Positions 43,786 to 52,408 of a stretch of 64,000 nt of DNA are shown piece after piece. The notes beneath the pieces were generated by a model that had not been told where the DNA came from, ran no database searches, and saw only the letters and a list, made by a program, of their open reading frames with translations. Origin of the DNA: Mangrovibacillus cuniculi. GTDB lineage: Bacteria > Bacillota > Bacilli > Bacillales > R1DC41. Positions within the stretch are counted from its first letter, which is position 1. Each line of letters starts with the position of its first letter. The stretch covers positions 1,384,501 to 1,448,500 of the forward strand of contig NZ_CP049742.1 of the NCBI RefSeq assembly GCF_015482585.1, written 5' to 3'. A program made the translations under genes and the position numbers.

Positions 43786-43823
43786 AAAAACAGGTGGTCT
43801 TCCCAAAGGAGCCACCTGTTTTT
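43786..43823. terminator. Terminator of the FtsX-type ABC operon
   Basis: AAAAACAGGTGG / CCACCTGTTTTT, 12-bp perfect stem; lies 22 bases past the permease stop, with T/A tracts both sides. Confidence 0.88.
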
Positions 43824-43844
43824 CTAATATGTTGGATGAGCCTA

Positions 43845-46097
43845 TCAACGCTCTTGCCTCTTCAACACTTCTTGAAGAGAAATATGCTTCAGTCTCCTCT
43901 TGGCTAATTGAGTAGACACAACATAACTAAGAGAAATAATTGCAAATCCAATTATAATGAAGATTGGTTTTGCTGTTATTGGAAAAATCATTTGTGTTTG
44001 CTTTACTTGTGTTAACAATAAACTCTCTAAGCTAAAAACAGTCAAAGGAACAGCGACGATAAATGCCAGTAGAACAATCGGATAATAGCCAGCAAGCAAC
44101 ATAGAAGATATCGCTCTTTGTTCATAGCCCATCACTTTTAATAATGAGATACTCGTACTGTTTTCTTCTATTATCATTCGAGCAATTAGCGACATGATTA
44201 AAGCCCCGATAATAAAAGCCACCGCCGACATTACGTAGATAGAACCTTTCGTAGCTCCCATGGATTGATCCGTAGCATTTTGCATATCTGTTTTAGAAAT
44301 AACTTGAAGAACATTTTCTGATACTTTCGAGGAAGTTTCTTTGTACTCACCTAGATAACTTCCCTTTGGTAAAGCAAGCCAACTATTAACTTTATCCCTA
44401 GTAGTATATACATCCACACCATTATAAAGGTTAGCAATACCCACTACCTGTTCGGTTACCTTTTTACCATTACCTAGTACAATCGTATATTCATCACCAA
44501 TCTCTAACTCGGCTATTGCAGCTGTTACTTTATTAATCACAAGTCCTTTATCTAAGGACCGTAGCAAGTCTTCCTCTTTTTCATTTTTTAAAGTAAGAAG
44601 ACGATTATCACTTTCTACCCCGAAAAGTGAGCCATTGAAATTTTCTTCCTCTACACTAAAGGAAAAGGTAGAGAGAGAAAATGCCTCTTTATGATCAATG
44701 GATTGTTGGATAGATTGATAGAAAACCATCGCTTCAAACTTACTCTCTTTTCCGAATGAAGCATCCATCATCTCATCTACAGCATTCATACTAAATAACC
44801 CTATTAATAATAGGAATGTGGCAAAAATGACACTTAAGAATAAAAAGATTGCTCTACCTATCCCACTTTCAATAATACGAAATCGAAAGCGTAGGGAGAA
44901 TGGTAAAGAAGATAAAACATTTCTACTTTTAAATGTCTGTTTTTTAGAAGAGGATTCTCCTCGTAATAAATCAAGAACAGGCTGATGTAACAAACGGTTT
45001 CCATATATAAAGAAGACACCGCAAAGGAATAAGGTTGGCAAAATGGAAATTAGAACTAAATCAAACCAATTACTAGGTAAAACCGTTACAATTGGTATGT
45101 GAAAATAAGTTGTATATAATTGTGTCATTTGCTTCGTAAGTGTTATCCCTCCAAGTATCCCTAAAAACGAACTACTTACCCCTAAAACAAATGGAATAGA
45201 GGTATAGGCAAGTATTATGTCACGCTTTCCTACCCCTAATGCTCTCAAGGTGCCTAATTGTTTCTTTTGGGATACTAAACTCCTAGAAATCATCATTGTC
45301 ACCATTGCTATAGATAGTGCAAGAATAAGAAATGGGAAGAAATAACTGAACACTTTTGTGCCTTGTAATTCTGTTTCTATATAGCCAATTCGAGGATTGT
45401 CCTCTGCCTGTAACTCTTTTACGATTGGCGTAAATTGTTCTACTTTAGACTTAAACATAGCTAAGCCTTCTGAATCTTCTACTCTAGCAACCAGCATAGT
45501 AGCTGGTTTAGTAGGTAACAGTCTCATACTATCTTCCAAAACATATCCTAGACCGAATGCTTTAGGGTCATTAATCAAATCGTTCTCATTCCGAAGTGGG
45601 AAGATATAATCTGGTGCATACACTAGGCCTACTACAAGGAATTCATTACTACCTAGTAGAATAGTATCTCCTAGTTTGATATCGTGCTCATTCGCAAACA
45701 TATCGGATAAAGCAACTTCTTGAGGATCCTTTGGCATACGTCCTTCTTGCACAAATGGAACATTGATTCTCTCTGTGATAGTAAACAGACGGACAGTACT
45801 GTTATCCAAATTTTCAACTTCTGCATCTAGAGTAAATCTTTGTTCAACAGAAATCTCATTTGTCTGCAATGATGCAATATCCTGCTCCTCTATTGGAGTA
45901 GAAATAAATACATGTACATCTTCTTGATCAGAAGTATCTCGGAAAGTTTTAAAATTATCCTCCACTACAGTCGACGAATGAGAAAGTAATACAAACAAAA
46001 ATGCACCTAAGAACAATAAAAGCCAAGCTCCTATTAAAGAAGCTTTTTGCAGTTTCATTTGACGAAATACAGCACGACGTAATGACTTCATACCCAT
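43845..46097 (-). CDS. ABC transporter permease, FtsX family (MacB/LolE-like)
   Basis: 750 residues. A first helix near residues 20-38 is followed by an extracytoplasmic domain (about 40-245), three helices with the FtsX-domain sequence MMISRSLVSQKKQLGTLRALGVGKRDIILAY, a linker, a second extracytoplasmic domain (about 430-620) and a second FtsX set (SLIARMIIEENSTSISLLKVMGYEQRAISSMLLAGYYP). Such duplicated permeases either move lipoproteins and peptides or work as mechanotransmitters. It overlaps the ATPase gene by ten bases. The substrate is unknown; absence of a two-component system nearby argues against a BceAB-type antibiotic module. Confidence 0.88.
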   Translation of the reverse strand: MGMKSLRRAVFRQMKLQKASLIGAWLLLFLGAFLFVLLSHSSTVVEDNFKTFRDTSDQEDVHVFISTPIEEQDIASLQTNEISVEQRFTLDAEVENLDNSTVRLFTITERINVPFVQEGRMPKDPQEVALSDMFANEHDIKLGDTILLGSNEFLVVGLVYAPDYIFPLRNENDLINDPKAFGLGYVLEDSMRLLPTKPATMLVARVEDSEGLAMFKSKVEQFTPIVKELQAEDNPRIGYIETELQGTKVFSYFFPFLILALSIAMVTMMISRSLVSQKKQLGTLRALGVGKRDIILAYTSIPFVLGVSSSFLGILGGITLTKQMTQLYTTYFHIPIVTVLPSNWFDLVLISILPTLFLCGVFFIYGNRLLHQPVLDLLRGESSSKKQTFKSRNVLSSLPFSLRFRFRIIESGIGRAIFLFLSVIFATFLLLIGLFSMNAVDEMMDASFGKESKFEAMVFYQSIQQSIDHKEAFSLSTFSFSVEEENFNGSLFGVESDNRLLTLKNEKEEDLLRSLDKGLVINKVTAAIAELEIGDEYTIVLGNGKKVTEQVVGIANLYNGVDVYTTRDKVNSWLALPKGSYLGEYKETSSKVSENVLQVISKTDMQNATDQSMGATKGSIYVMSAVAFIIGALIMSLIARMIIEENSTSISLLKVMGYEQRAISSMLLAGYYPIVLLAFIVAVPLTVFSLESLLLTQVKQTQMIFPITAKPIFIIIGFAIISLSYVVSTQLAKRRLKHISLQEVLKRQER

Positions 46098-46789
46098 TTA
46101 ACCTCTTTGGCAGGGATTGGGTTTGCATTTTCTTCAAAAGAAGCTAACTTCCCACTCTTCATTTTTATGACAACTTCTGCCATTGCCGCGATTCCTGGAT
46201 TATGAGTGATGAGAATGACGGTAGTTCCCTCCTGCTGCTGAATATCTTGCAGTAGCTCTAACACCGCTTTCCCCGTTTCCTCATCTAATGCTCCAGTTGG
46301 CTCATCACATAACAATAAAGTAGGGTTTTTCACTAGTGCCCGTGCAATCGCCACTCTTTGCTGTTCCCCTCCACTTAACTCATGCGGAAATTTATCTGCT
46401 TTGTCTTTCATTCCTACTTTTTCCAGCACGTAATCCAGCTGTAAAGGTGATGAACTTAACTCTTTTCCAATTTCTATGTTTTCTTTAACTGTTAACATAG
46501 AAAGCAAATTATACGATTGAAAGATAAACCCTACATAATCTTTGCGATATTTTGTAAGTTTCTTTTCATCTAAATGAGTAATATTTTGCTGAAAAACAGA
46601 CAATTCCCCATTGCTAATCGTGTCTAGTCCACCAATTACGTTTAATAATGTACTTTTACCCGATCCAGAAGGTCCTAATATCACGGTAATTTTCCCTTTT
46701 GGAATATCAACACTAACATCATGTAGCGCATTGACGGTTAGTTCTCCTTCACCGTATCGTTTGGAGACGTTTTTTAAATGAATAGTCAC
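46088..46789 (-). CDS. ABC transporter ATP-binding protein (MacB/LolD-like)
   Basis: 233 residues from GTG 46789-46787, nine bases behind GGGGG; ATG codons ten residues upstream precede this site. Walker [11 protein letters not shown]-loop FIFQSYNLL, signature [15 protein letters not shown] and Walker [16 protein letters not shown] are complete. This is the LolD/MacB subgroup that pairs with FtsX-type permeases. It is translationally coupled to the permease gene. A 13-bp perfect inverted repeat stands about 60 bases upstream. Confidence 0.92.
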   Translation of the reverse strand: MTIHLKNVSKRYGEGELTVNALHDVSVDIPKGKITVILGPSGSGKSTLLNVIGGLDTISNGELSVFQQNITHLDEKKLTKYRKDYVGFIFQSYNLLSMLTVKENIEIGKELSSSPLQLDYVLEKVGMKDKADKFPHELSGGEQQRVAIARALVKNPTLLLCDEPTGALDEETGKAVLELLQDIQQQEGTTVILITHNPGIAAMAEVVIKMKSGKLASFEENANPIPAKEVKWV

Positions 46790-46847
46790 TATCTCATTCC
46801 CCCATTCTATATCCATCATACGACCAACCTAAATAAACCGCAATACT

Positions 46848-46879
46848 TTTTGAAATATAAATATTATTATATTTCAAAA
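46848..46879. promoter_or_regulatory. Perfect 13-bp inverted repeat between the ABC operon and zwf
   Basis: TTTTGAAATATAA, six bases, then TTATATTTCAAAA. There is no T tract, so an operator is more likely than a terminator. It is 59 bases before the ABC ATPase start and about 130 bases before divergent zwf. Confidence 0.5.
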
Positions 46880-47010
46880 CTAGAAGTTCTTTAAGCAATA
46901 CATTTGCGTATAGGACTCGAAAACGCTAGAATGATGTAGAAATGTTAAACCCAATAAAATAATTAGTATGTAACAATTACATAGACGAAGAGAAAAGCGA
47001 GGTCTTACAC

Positions 47011-48510
47011 GTGAGTCAACAAGAAACACAAGTATCATTAATTATGATCTTCGGAGCTACCGGAGACTTAGCCAAGAGAAAGCTTTTCCCTTCTCTCTAT
47101 CATTTATATCGAAAAGGGAAACTTACAGACCAATTTGCTGTCGTTGGTGTGGCACGTCGTCCATGGACTAACGAAGAATTTGTTCAACATGTGAAAAATT
47201 CTATTGAAAATGCGGTTGGCTGTCATGAAGATATTGATGATTTTGCTTCACACTTTTATTACCAACCACACGACGTGTCAGACACTGCTTCCTATCAACA
47301 ATTAAAAGAATTAGCGAGTGAACTAGACACAAAATATCGTTTAGAAGGAAACCGCATTTTCTATCTAGCGATGGCTCCAGAATTCTTTGGAACAATTGCA
47401 CACCACTTAAAAGGTGAAGGATTAACAGATACAGCTGGATTTAAGCGCTTAGTAATCGAGAAGCCATTTGGACATGATTTACCATCCGCGCAAGAGTTAA
47501 ATGAAAGTTTAAGAAAAGCATTTAAAGAAGATGAAATTTATCGTATTGACCATTATTTAGGAAAACAAATGGTGCAAAATATTGAGGTAATTCGTTTCGC
47601 TAACGCTCTATTTGAACCACTTTGGAACAATCGTTTCATTTCAAATATTCAAGTTACTTCAAGTGAAGTACTTGGTGTCGAAGAACGTGGGCGTTACTAT
47701 GAAAAAAGTGGTGCTCTTCGCGATATGGTGCAAAATCATATGTTACAGATGGTTGCCCTACTTGCAATGGAGCCACCTATTAAGCTAACGACGGACGAAA
47801 TTCGTTCCGAGAAGGTTAAAGCTTTACGTGCAATGCGACAAATGGAAGCAAACGAGGTACCAACATACTTTGTTAGAGGTCAGTACGGAAGTGGCGTAAA
47901 TGGCGAGACAAAGGTTGTTGGATACCGAGAAGAACCAAACGTCGATGAGCAATCTAATACAGAAACATATGTTGGTGGAAAAATTTTAATCGATAATTTC
48001 CGTTGGGCTGGAGTTCCATTTTACATTCGTACAGGTAAAAGGATGGCTGCAAAGTCAACAAAAATCGTGGTACAGTTTAAAGACATTCCAATGAACCTGT
48101 ATTACGGTGCAACAAAACCATTATCGCCGAATCTATTGGTTATTCATATTCAACCAGATGAAGGAATTACCCTTCATTTGAATGCGCAACGAGATGGTTC
48201 TAGTACCGAAACCAAACCAGTGAAGTTAAGTTTTGCAAACAACTCTGTCGATAGCATGAATACTCCAGAAGCATATGAAAAGCTTCTATATGATTGCATG
48301 CGTGGAGATGCAACAAACTTTACACACTGGGACGAAGTTGCGCTATCTTGGGCATTTGTGGACAAGATCTCTGAATACTGGTCCTCTACACCTGCATCCT
48401 TCCCAAATTATGAAGCAGGGTCTATGGGTCCAAAACAAGCAGATGAACTTCTTTCTAATGATGGATTCCACTGGTGGCCAATCGATCATTTAGATGTAGA
48501 CAAGTGTTAA
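47011..48510 (+). CDS. zwf: Glucose-6-phosphate 1-dehydrogenase
   Basis: 499 residues from a GTG start behind AGCGAGGTC. GATGDLAKRKLFPSLYHLYR binds NADP; RIDHYLGKQMVQN is the active site with the catalytic histidine nearby (EKPFGHDL). It oxidises glucose-6-phosphate to 6-phosphogluconolactone in the pentose phosphate pathway; gnd for a later step lies 2.4 kb away on the other strand. The C-terminus (LDVDKC) is typical in length. It is followed after 12 bases by a cyclase gene. Confidence 0.97.
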   Translation: MSQQETQVSLIMIFGATGDLAKRKLFPSLYHLYRKGKLTDQFAVVGVARRPWTNEEFVQHVKNSIENAVGCHEDIDDFASHFYYQPHDVSDTASYQQLKELASELDTKYRLEGNRIFYLAMAPEFFGTIAHHLKGEGLTDTAGFKRLVIEKPFGHDLPSAQELNESLRKAFKEDEIYRIDHYLGKQMVQNIEVIRFANALFEPLWNNRFISNIQVTSSEVLGVEERGRYYEKSGALRDMVQNHMLQMVALLAMEPPIKLTTDEIRSEKVKALRAMRQMEANEVPTYFVRGQYGSGVNGETKVVGYREEPNVDEQSNTETYVGGKILIDNFRWAGVPFYIRTGKRMAAKSTKIVVQFKDIPMNLYYGATKPLSPNLLVIHIQPDEGITLHLNAQRDGSSTETKPVKLSFANNSVDSMNTPEAYEKLLYDCMRGDATNFTHWDEVALSWAFVDKISEYWSSTPASFPNYEAGSMGPKQADELLSNDGFHWWPIDHLDVDKC

Positions 48511-48522
48511 GGAGGAAATAGG

Positions 48523-49146
48523 ATGAAATTTTTTGATGTAACGGCACCCATCTACACGGGAATGCCAGTGTATAAAAATAAACCTGAGAAACAACCTAGC
48601 TTAGATACAGTTACAAATGGCTATGTAACGGAAACTCGCCTGTCTTTAGACGTGCATACTGGGACGCATGTAGATGCACCATTGCACATGATTACTGACG
48701 GAGATACGATTGAAACAGTGAAAATTGAACAATTAGTTCGACCTGTAAAAGTAATTGATGTTACTTCAGTTGAAGAAGCAATTTCCGCTGAAGATTTAAA
48801 AGATGAGTCTTTCAACGAAGGAGATTTTGTTTTATTCAAGACAAAAAATTCTTGGGATGAAGACTTTAACTTCGACTTTATCTATGTAAATGAAACTGCA
48901 GCAAAGCTGTTAGCTGATGCAGGTGTAGTTGGGGTAGGAATTGATGCTCTTGGTATTGAACGTGCGCAAGAAGGACATCCTACACATAAAACGCTAATGT
49001 CAAAAGAAATTATTATTATGGAGGGACTACGTTTAAAAGATGTCCCTGCAGGTAATTATTTTATGGTAGCAGCGCCACTTCGACTTCAAGGTGTAGATGC
49101 ATCTCCAGCACGCGTACTTTTATTTACAGAAACTCCGGGAGCGTAA
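48523..49146 (+). CDS. Cyclase/kynurenine formamidase family protein
   Basis: 207 residues. MKFFDVTAPIYTGMPVYKNKPEKQ and HTGTHVDAPLHMITDG form the metal-binding motif (HxGTHxDxPxH) of the arylformamidase/putative cyclase family; IDALGIERAQEGHPTHKTLMSKEIIIMEGLRL is also conserved. Members hydrolyse N-formylkynurenine or related amides, or act on isatin; a kynurenine pathway is not visible here. It lies 12 bases behind zwf with a good AAGGAGG, so it shares the zwf transcript, but no functional link is evident. Confidence 0.88.
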   Translation: MKFFDVTAPIYTGMPVYKNKPEKQPSLDTVTNGYVTETRLSLDVHTGTHVDAPLHMITDGDTIETVKIEQLVRPVKVIDVTSVEEAISAEDLKDESFNEGDFVLFKTKNSWDEDFNFDFIYVNETAAKLLADAGVVGVGIDALGIERAQEGHPTHKTLMSKEIIIMEGLRLKDVPAGNYFMVAAPLRLQGVDASPARVLLFTETPGA

Positions 49147-49171
49147 CATTCGTGGAGAATAGTGCATAAAC

Positions 49172-49206
49172 AAAAGAGCAGGAGCCCTATTAGGTCCTGC
49201 TCTTTT
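49172..49206 (+). terminator. Terminator of zwf-cyclase operon
   Basis: AAAAGAGCAGGA / TCCTGCTCTTTT, 12-bp stem, followed by ACTTT. The inner AGCCC/TAGG region extends it slightly. Confidence 0.82.
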
Positions 49207-49237
49207 ACTTTAAAGAAATCCAATGAAAGGAGTTAAG

Positions 49238-49708
49238 ATGAAGGTGAAAAAGCCAACTGTAGATGACTACGTACAGAATGGAATATACGGGGAAAAACAA
49301 ACAAAACCAGATGAGCGCAGAAGGTTTTTGGGAACTATTCGAGAAAGAATCGTTATCGCCCTAACTACTTCTCAAGTCCGTAAAGAAAAGATTTATATGG
49401 AAGTGAAGGATGCTTTAAAGACAAACAAGAAAGCAACTCTTTTCCTAAATGGCGACTTGGATTATCGTCATTTAAGTGATTACATTAAGCTGGCGAATGA
49501 TGCTGGAGTTACTTATTCCATGGTAACAAACTTAGAGCAAACAACGGATATTGGTTTGGTTTTAGCGTATGATTACGCGATAGATAAGGAAGAGATTTTT
49601 GTAAAAGAGCAGAGTTCCGATGATGGGAACGACGAAGAAAATGATGATGGTGGTTTTTCTTTGATGAATACATTTAAGCAACTCTTTACGCCGAAGGATA
49701 AGGTGTGA
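49238..49708 (+). CDS. yueI: YueI family protein (DUF1694)
   Basis: 156 residues from ATG 49238 behind AAAGGAGTTAAG; an ATG five codons upstream overlaps that site. The region VDDYVQNGIYGEKQTKPDERRRFLGTIRERIVIALTTSQV is the YueI signature, followed by a domain AELKNL-like LFLNGDLDYRHLSDYIKLANDAGVTYSMV. The C-terminus is acidic (DDGNDEENDDGG). Function unknown; in other genomes the gene sits near chorismate or pyrimidine genes, here it lies behind zwf. Confidence 0.85.
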   Translation: MKVKKPTVDDYVQNGIYGEKQTKPDERRRFLGTIRERIVIALTTSQVRKEKIYMEVKDALKTNKKATLFLNGDLDYRHLSDYIKLANDAGVTYSMVTNLEQTTDIGLVLAYDYAIDKEEIFVKEQSSDDGNDEENDDGGFSLMNTFKQLFTPKDKV

Positions 49709-49764
49709 AGAGTTGTTGAGATAAACTTAATTCCCTTTAATAAGAGGATTCGGCAAAACTAAAA

Positions 49765-50008
49765 GTGACTGCACCGGGATTTCCGCTGCAGGGGGACGCT
49801 TTCCACGGGGCGGGCAGCTGAGCCTCCTCGTCGCTAAAGTACGCGCTCCTGTGGGGTCTCAGCTACCCACCTATCCCGTAGGAGTCGCCCCCTTCCGCTC
49901 CAATCCCGAAGATTAATTCAGTAAAATCTCTAATTGTGCAGGGCTATAAAGTCATCTAATCCTTATAGATTAACAGCAAGAGGTACATTTGTTTTTTTGA
50001 ATGTACCT
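49765..50008 (+). repeat. GC-rich modular intergenic repeat, copy C, with hairpin
   Basis: The left end (GTGACTGCACCGGGATTTCC, CTGCAGGGGGACGCTTTCCAC) and right end (CCCGTAGGAGTCGCCCCCTT, CGCTCCAATCCC) match copies A and B. The middle is short: GGGCGGGCAGCTGAGCCTCC, then GCTCCTGTGGGGTCTCAG, the latter shared with copy A only. An AT-rich flank follows and ends in a GGTACATT hairpin (49981-50008) with a T run. No gene spans this block. Confidence 0.85.
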
Positions 50009-50013
50009 TTTTT

Positions 50014-50432
50014 CATTTCATGACAGCCTCTTTTTGTATTATTGGGAAACTGAACAGTACCCGCGCCCAGCTCATTACTTGCTACATATAAACAACTGGA
50101 ATTGAATCGATACTTGCACCTAAGTATAAATAATTGGTTCGCTATTGTGTAGCCCCCTTATCCCAATCGTAGAGCTCTTAAGTTTTAAAGCATAAAAAAG
50201 ACTACAAAAACAATAAAAGATAAATGAACTTGTCCCTTCGTCTCAACGGGTTAAGTCGACTGAGTACTTACACCGTTTTTATAACCTATAATGCTTCTAT
50301 TTGAATAATAGGTATTGTATGTGACGACTCATAGGAAGTATCCTTTCCTCAATAAAAACCTTTTGTAACTTTGGAAGTATTTTACACGTCTTTAACAGAA
50401 GATAGGTAAATTTTGTAGAGGAGGAAATACAT
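50014..50432. other. AT-rich intergenic region without recognised features
   Basis: About 420 bases between repeat copy C and the small broken ORF. I see no supported gene, RNA or terminator; the only minus-strand open frame (about 62 codons) lacks a ribosome site and has low-complexity composition. Confidence 0.5.
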
Positions 50433-50566
50433 ATGAAAAAGGTGCTATTGTAAAGTTGTATCTTCAAGTTGATGAAAACGGACAACGAAGCATCTTTATG
50501 AAACCAGAAGTTACAAGTACTATTTACACGGTTGCGGAAGAAATTACGAAAAGTATTTCAAGATAA
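50433..50566 (+). pseudogene. Frameshifted small ORF (about 44 residues), no family recognised
   Basis: A strong site (TAGAGGAGGAAATACAT) precedes ATG 50433. In the start frame translation ends after MKKVLL. One extra A in the AAAAA tract after ATG would instead give MKKGAIVKLYLQVDENGQ and continue to the stop at 50566, with normal-looking protein composition (TSTIYTVAEEITKSISR). The quality of the ribosome site argues that the longer frame is, or was, used. It has a faint resemblance to DUF1659/DUF2922-type small proteins, which I cannot confirm. Confidence 0.45.
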
Positions 50567-50659
50567 ATACTTATATCAGGTAAATTATTTGGAAGATAAT
50601 AATCCATATCAATTTAAATATTCTGGGTTAAATCTTATTAACTATTTGCATTTTCTGTT

Positions 50660-50799
50660 GACCGCAGTGGAAGGTACGAAGACTCCTCGGGGATCAGCGT
50701 ACTGTCGAGACCCTGGACTGAACGAAGTGAGGGAAGCGGCTCGACAGTGCGCCCCCAGGAAAGCGAAGTACCTGGAACGAAGGGCAACGGATTCTCCAC
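50660..50799 (+). repeat. Second type of structured GC-rich intergenic repeat
   Basis: This block is unlike copies A-C. ACTGTCGAG (50700-50712) pairs with CTCGACAGT (50733-50745), and the outer GGTAC (50672) with GTACC (50768). It has runs CGAAGACTCCTCGGGG and GCGCCCCCAGGAAAGCGAAG typical of structured repeats seen in many Bacillaceae genomes. No ribosome site supports the open frame across it. Confidence 0.65.
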
Positions 50800-50819
50800 T
50801 TCTCTTTTCTAACTATATA

Positions 50820-50859
50820 AAAAAGGTGAATTTGAGAAAAAACTCAAATTCACCTTTTT
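50820..50859. terminator. Terminator of gnd
   Basis: AAAAAGGTGAATTTGAG / CTCAAATTCACCTTTTT, 17-bp perfect stem with a six-base loop and T/A tracts on both sides. Confidence 0.92.
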
Positions 50860-50876
50860 ATTTAAACTAATTTAAA

Positions 50877-52286
50877 TTACTTCATCCACTCCGTATGGAA
50901 AATACCTTCTTTATCCGTACGCTCATAAGTGTGAGCACCGAAGTAGTCACGTTGCGCTTGGATTAAGTTTGCAGGTAGAACCGCAGAACGGTAGCTATCG
51001 TAGTAAGATAACGCCGCAGCAAAACCTGGAGCAGGTACTCCTTTTTGTACTGCAAGGCTGATTACATCACGTAGCGCGTACTGATAGTTCTCCACGATTT
51101 CCTTGAAGTACTCATCTAATAACAAGTTTGCAAGTTCCGGATTGCGGTCGTACGCATCTTTAATCTTTTGTAAGAATTGCGCACGAATGATACACCCACC
51201 ACGGAAGATCATTGCGATATCTCCATACTGAAGATCCCAACCATTTTCTTCAGACGCTGCACGCATCTGTGCAAAACCTTGCGCGTAAGAACAAATTTTA
51301 CTCATATATAACGCCTTACGGATTTTTTCAATCATGTCAGCACGGTCACCTTCAAATCCAGATGCTTCTGGACCTGACAGAATTTCCGCTGCTTTCACAC
51401 GCTCATCTTTTAAAGCAGAGATGAAACGAGCAAATACGGATTCCGTAATGATTGGAAGAGGCACACCTAGATCAAGTGCAGATTGACTTGTCCATTTACC
51501 AGTTCCTTTTTGTCCAGCTTTGTCTAAGATAACATCTACTAGTGGTTGTCCAGTTTCGTCATCTTTCTTCGTGAATATATCCGCAGTGATCTCGATTAGG
51601 TAGCTATCTAACTCACCTTTATTCCACTCTGCAAAAATCTCATGAAGTTCTTCTGCTGATGCACCAAGTACATGCTTTAATAATGCATAAGATTCAGCAA
51701 TTAATTGCATATCTCCGTACTCAATACCATTATGAACCATTTTCACATAGTGACCAGCACCATCTGGACCAATATACGTACAACAAGCATCTCCGTCCAC
51801 TTTAGCACAGATTTCTTTTAGAATTGGCGCTACTAATTCATATGCTTCTTTTTGCCCACCAGGCATAATAGAAGGACCTGTTAACGCTCCCTCTTCTCCA
51901 CCTGATACACCTGTACCAATGAAGTGGAAGCCTAATTCAGCAAGCTCTTTATTACGACGAATGGTATCTTCATAGAACGTATTACCACCATCAATGATAA
52001 TATCACCTTTGTCTAGTAAAGGTTTTAATTGATCAATCGTTGCATCCGTTGCAGCTCCTGCTTTAACCATTAACAGAATACGACGAGGAGTTTCTAATGA
52101 TTGAACAAACTCTTCCATTGTGTATGTAGGTACAATTTGTTTACCTTCTGATTCACGGACCATTTCGTCTGTTTTTTCACGAGAACGATTATAAACCGAA
52201 ACAGAAAATCCACGGCTTTCAATATTCCACGCTAGGTTTTTACCCATTACAGCTAGTCCAATGACACCAATTTGTTGTTTTGACAT
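50877..52286 (-). CDS. gndA: 6-phosphogluconate dehydrogenase (decarboxylating)
   Basis: 469 residues from ATG 52286-52284 behind AGAAGGGATG; an upstream in-frame ATG is not near a ribosome site. [16 protein letters not shown] binds the cofactor, and [16 protein letters not shown] and [17 protein letters not shown] hold the catalytic lysine. The C-terminal [12 protein letters not shown] region is also standard. It converts 6-phosphogluconate to ribulose-5-phosphate and CO2. Together with zwf nearby it supplies NADPH and pentoses. Confidence 0.97.
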   Translation of the reverse strand: MSKQQIGVIGLAVMGKNLAWNIESRGFSVSVYNRSREKTDEMVRESEGKQIVPTYTMEEFVQSLETPRRILLMVKAGAATDATIDQLKPLLDKGDIIIDGGNTFYEDTIRRNKELAELGFHFIGTGVSGGEEGALTGPSIMPGGQKEAYELVAPILKEICAKVDGDACCTYIGPDGAGHYVKMVHNGIEYGDMQLIAESYALLKHVLGASAEELHEIFAEWNKGELDSYLIEITADIFTKKDDETGQPLVDVILDKAGQKGTGKWTSQSALDLGVPLPIITESVFARFISALKDERVKAAEILSGPEASGFEGDRADMIEKIRKALYMSKICSYAQGFAQMRAASEENGWDLQYGDIAMIFRGGCIIRAQFLQKIKDAYDRNPELANLLLDEYFKEIVENYQYALRDVISLAVQKGVPAPGFAAALSYYDSYRSAVLPANLIQAQRDYFGAHTYERTDKEGIFHTEWMK

Positions 52287-52408
52287 AGTACGACATCCCT
52301 TCTTTTCGTGTCGAATGGTTCTCATTCTAAATATCCACTAGTTAGAGTAACAAATTTTCATAGAATAAAGCAAGGAAAAGAGCTTATACATAGCAGTATA
52401 TCAATGAT

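Noticed and set aside
43845-46789. BceAB-type antimicrobial peptide detoxification module
   Set aside because: The permease has two FtsX domains with two large outside domains, and no histidine kinase or response regulator lies nearby.
50532-50870. Open frame of 112 codons at 50.5-50.9 kb
   Set aside because: It runs through the tail of the broken small ORF, a structured repeat and the gnd terminator; no ribosome site and no plausible protein.
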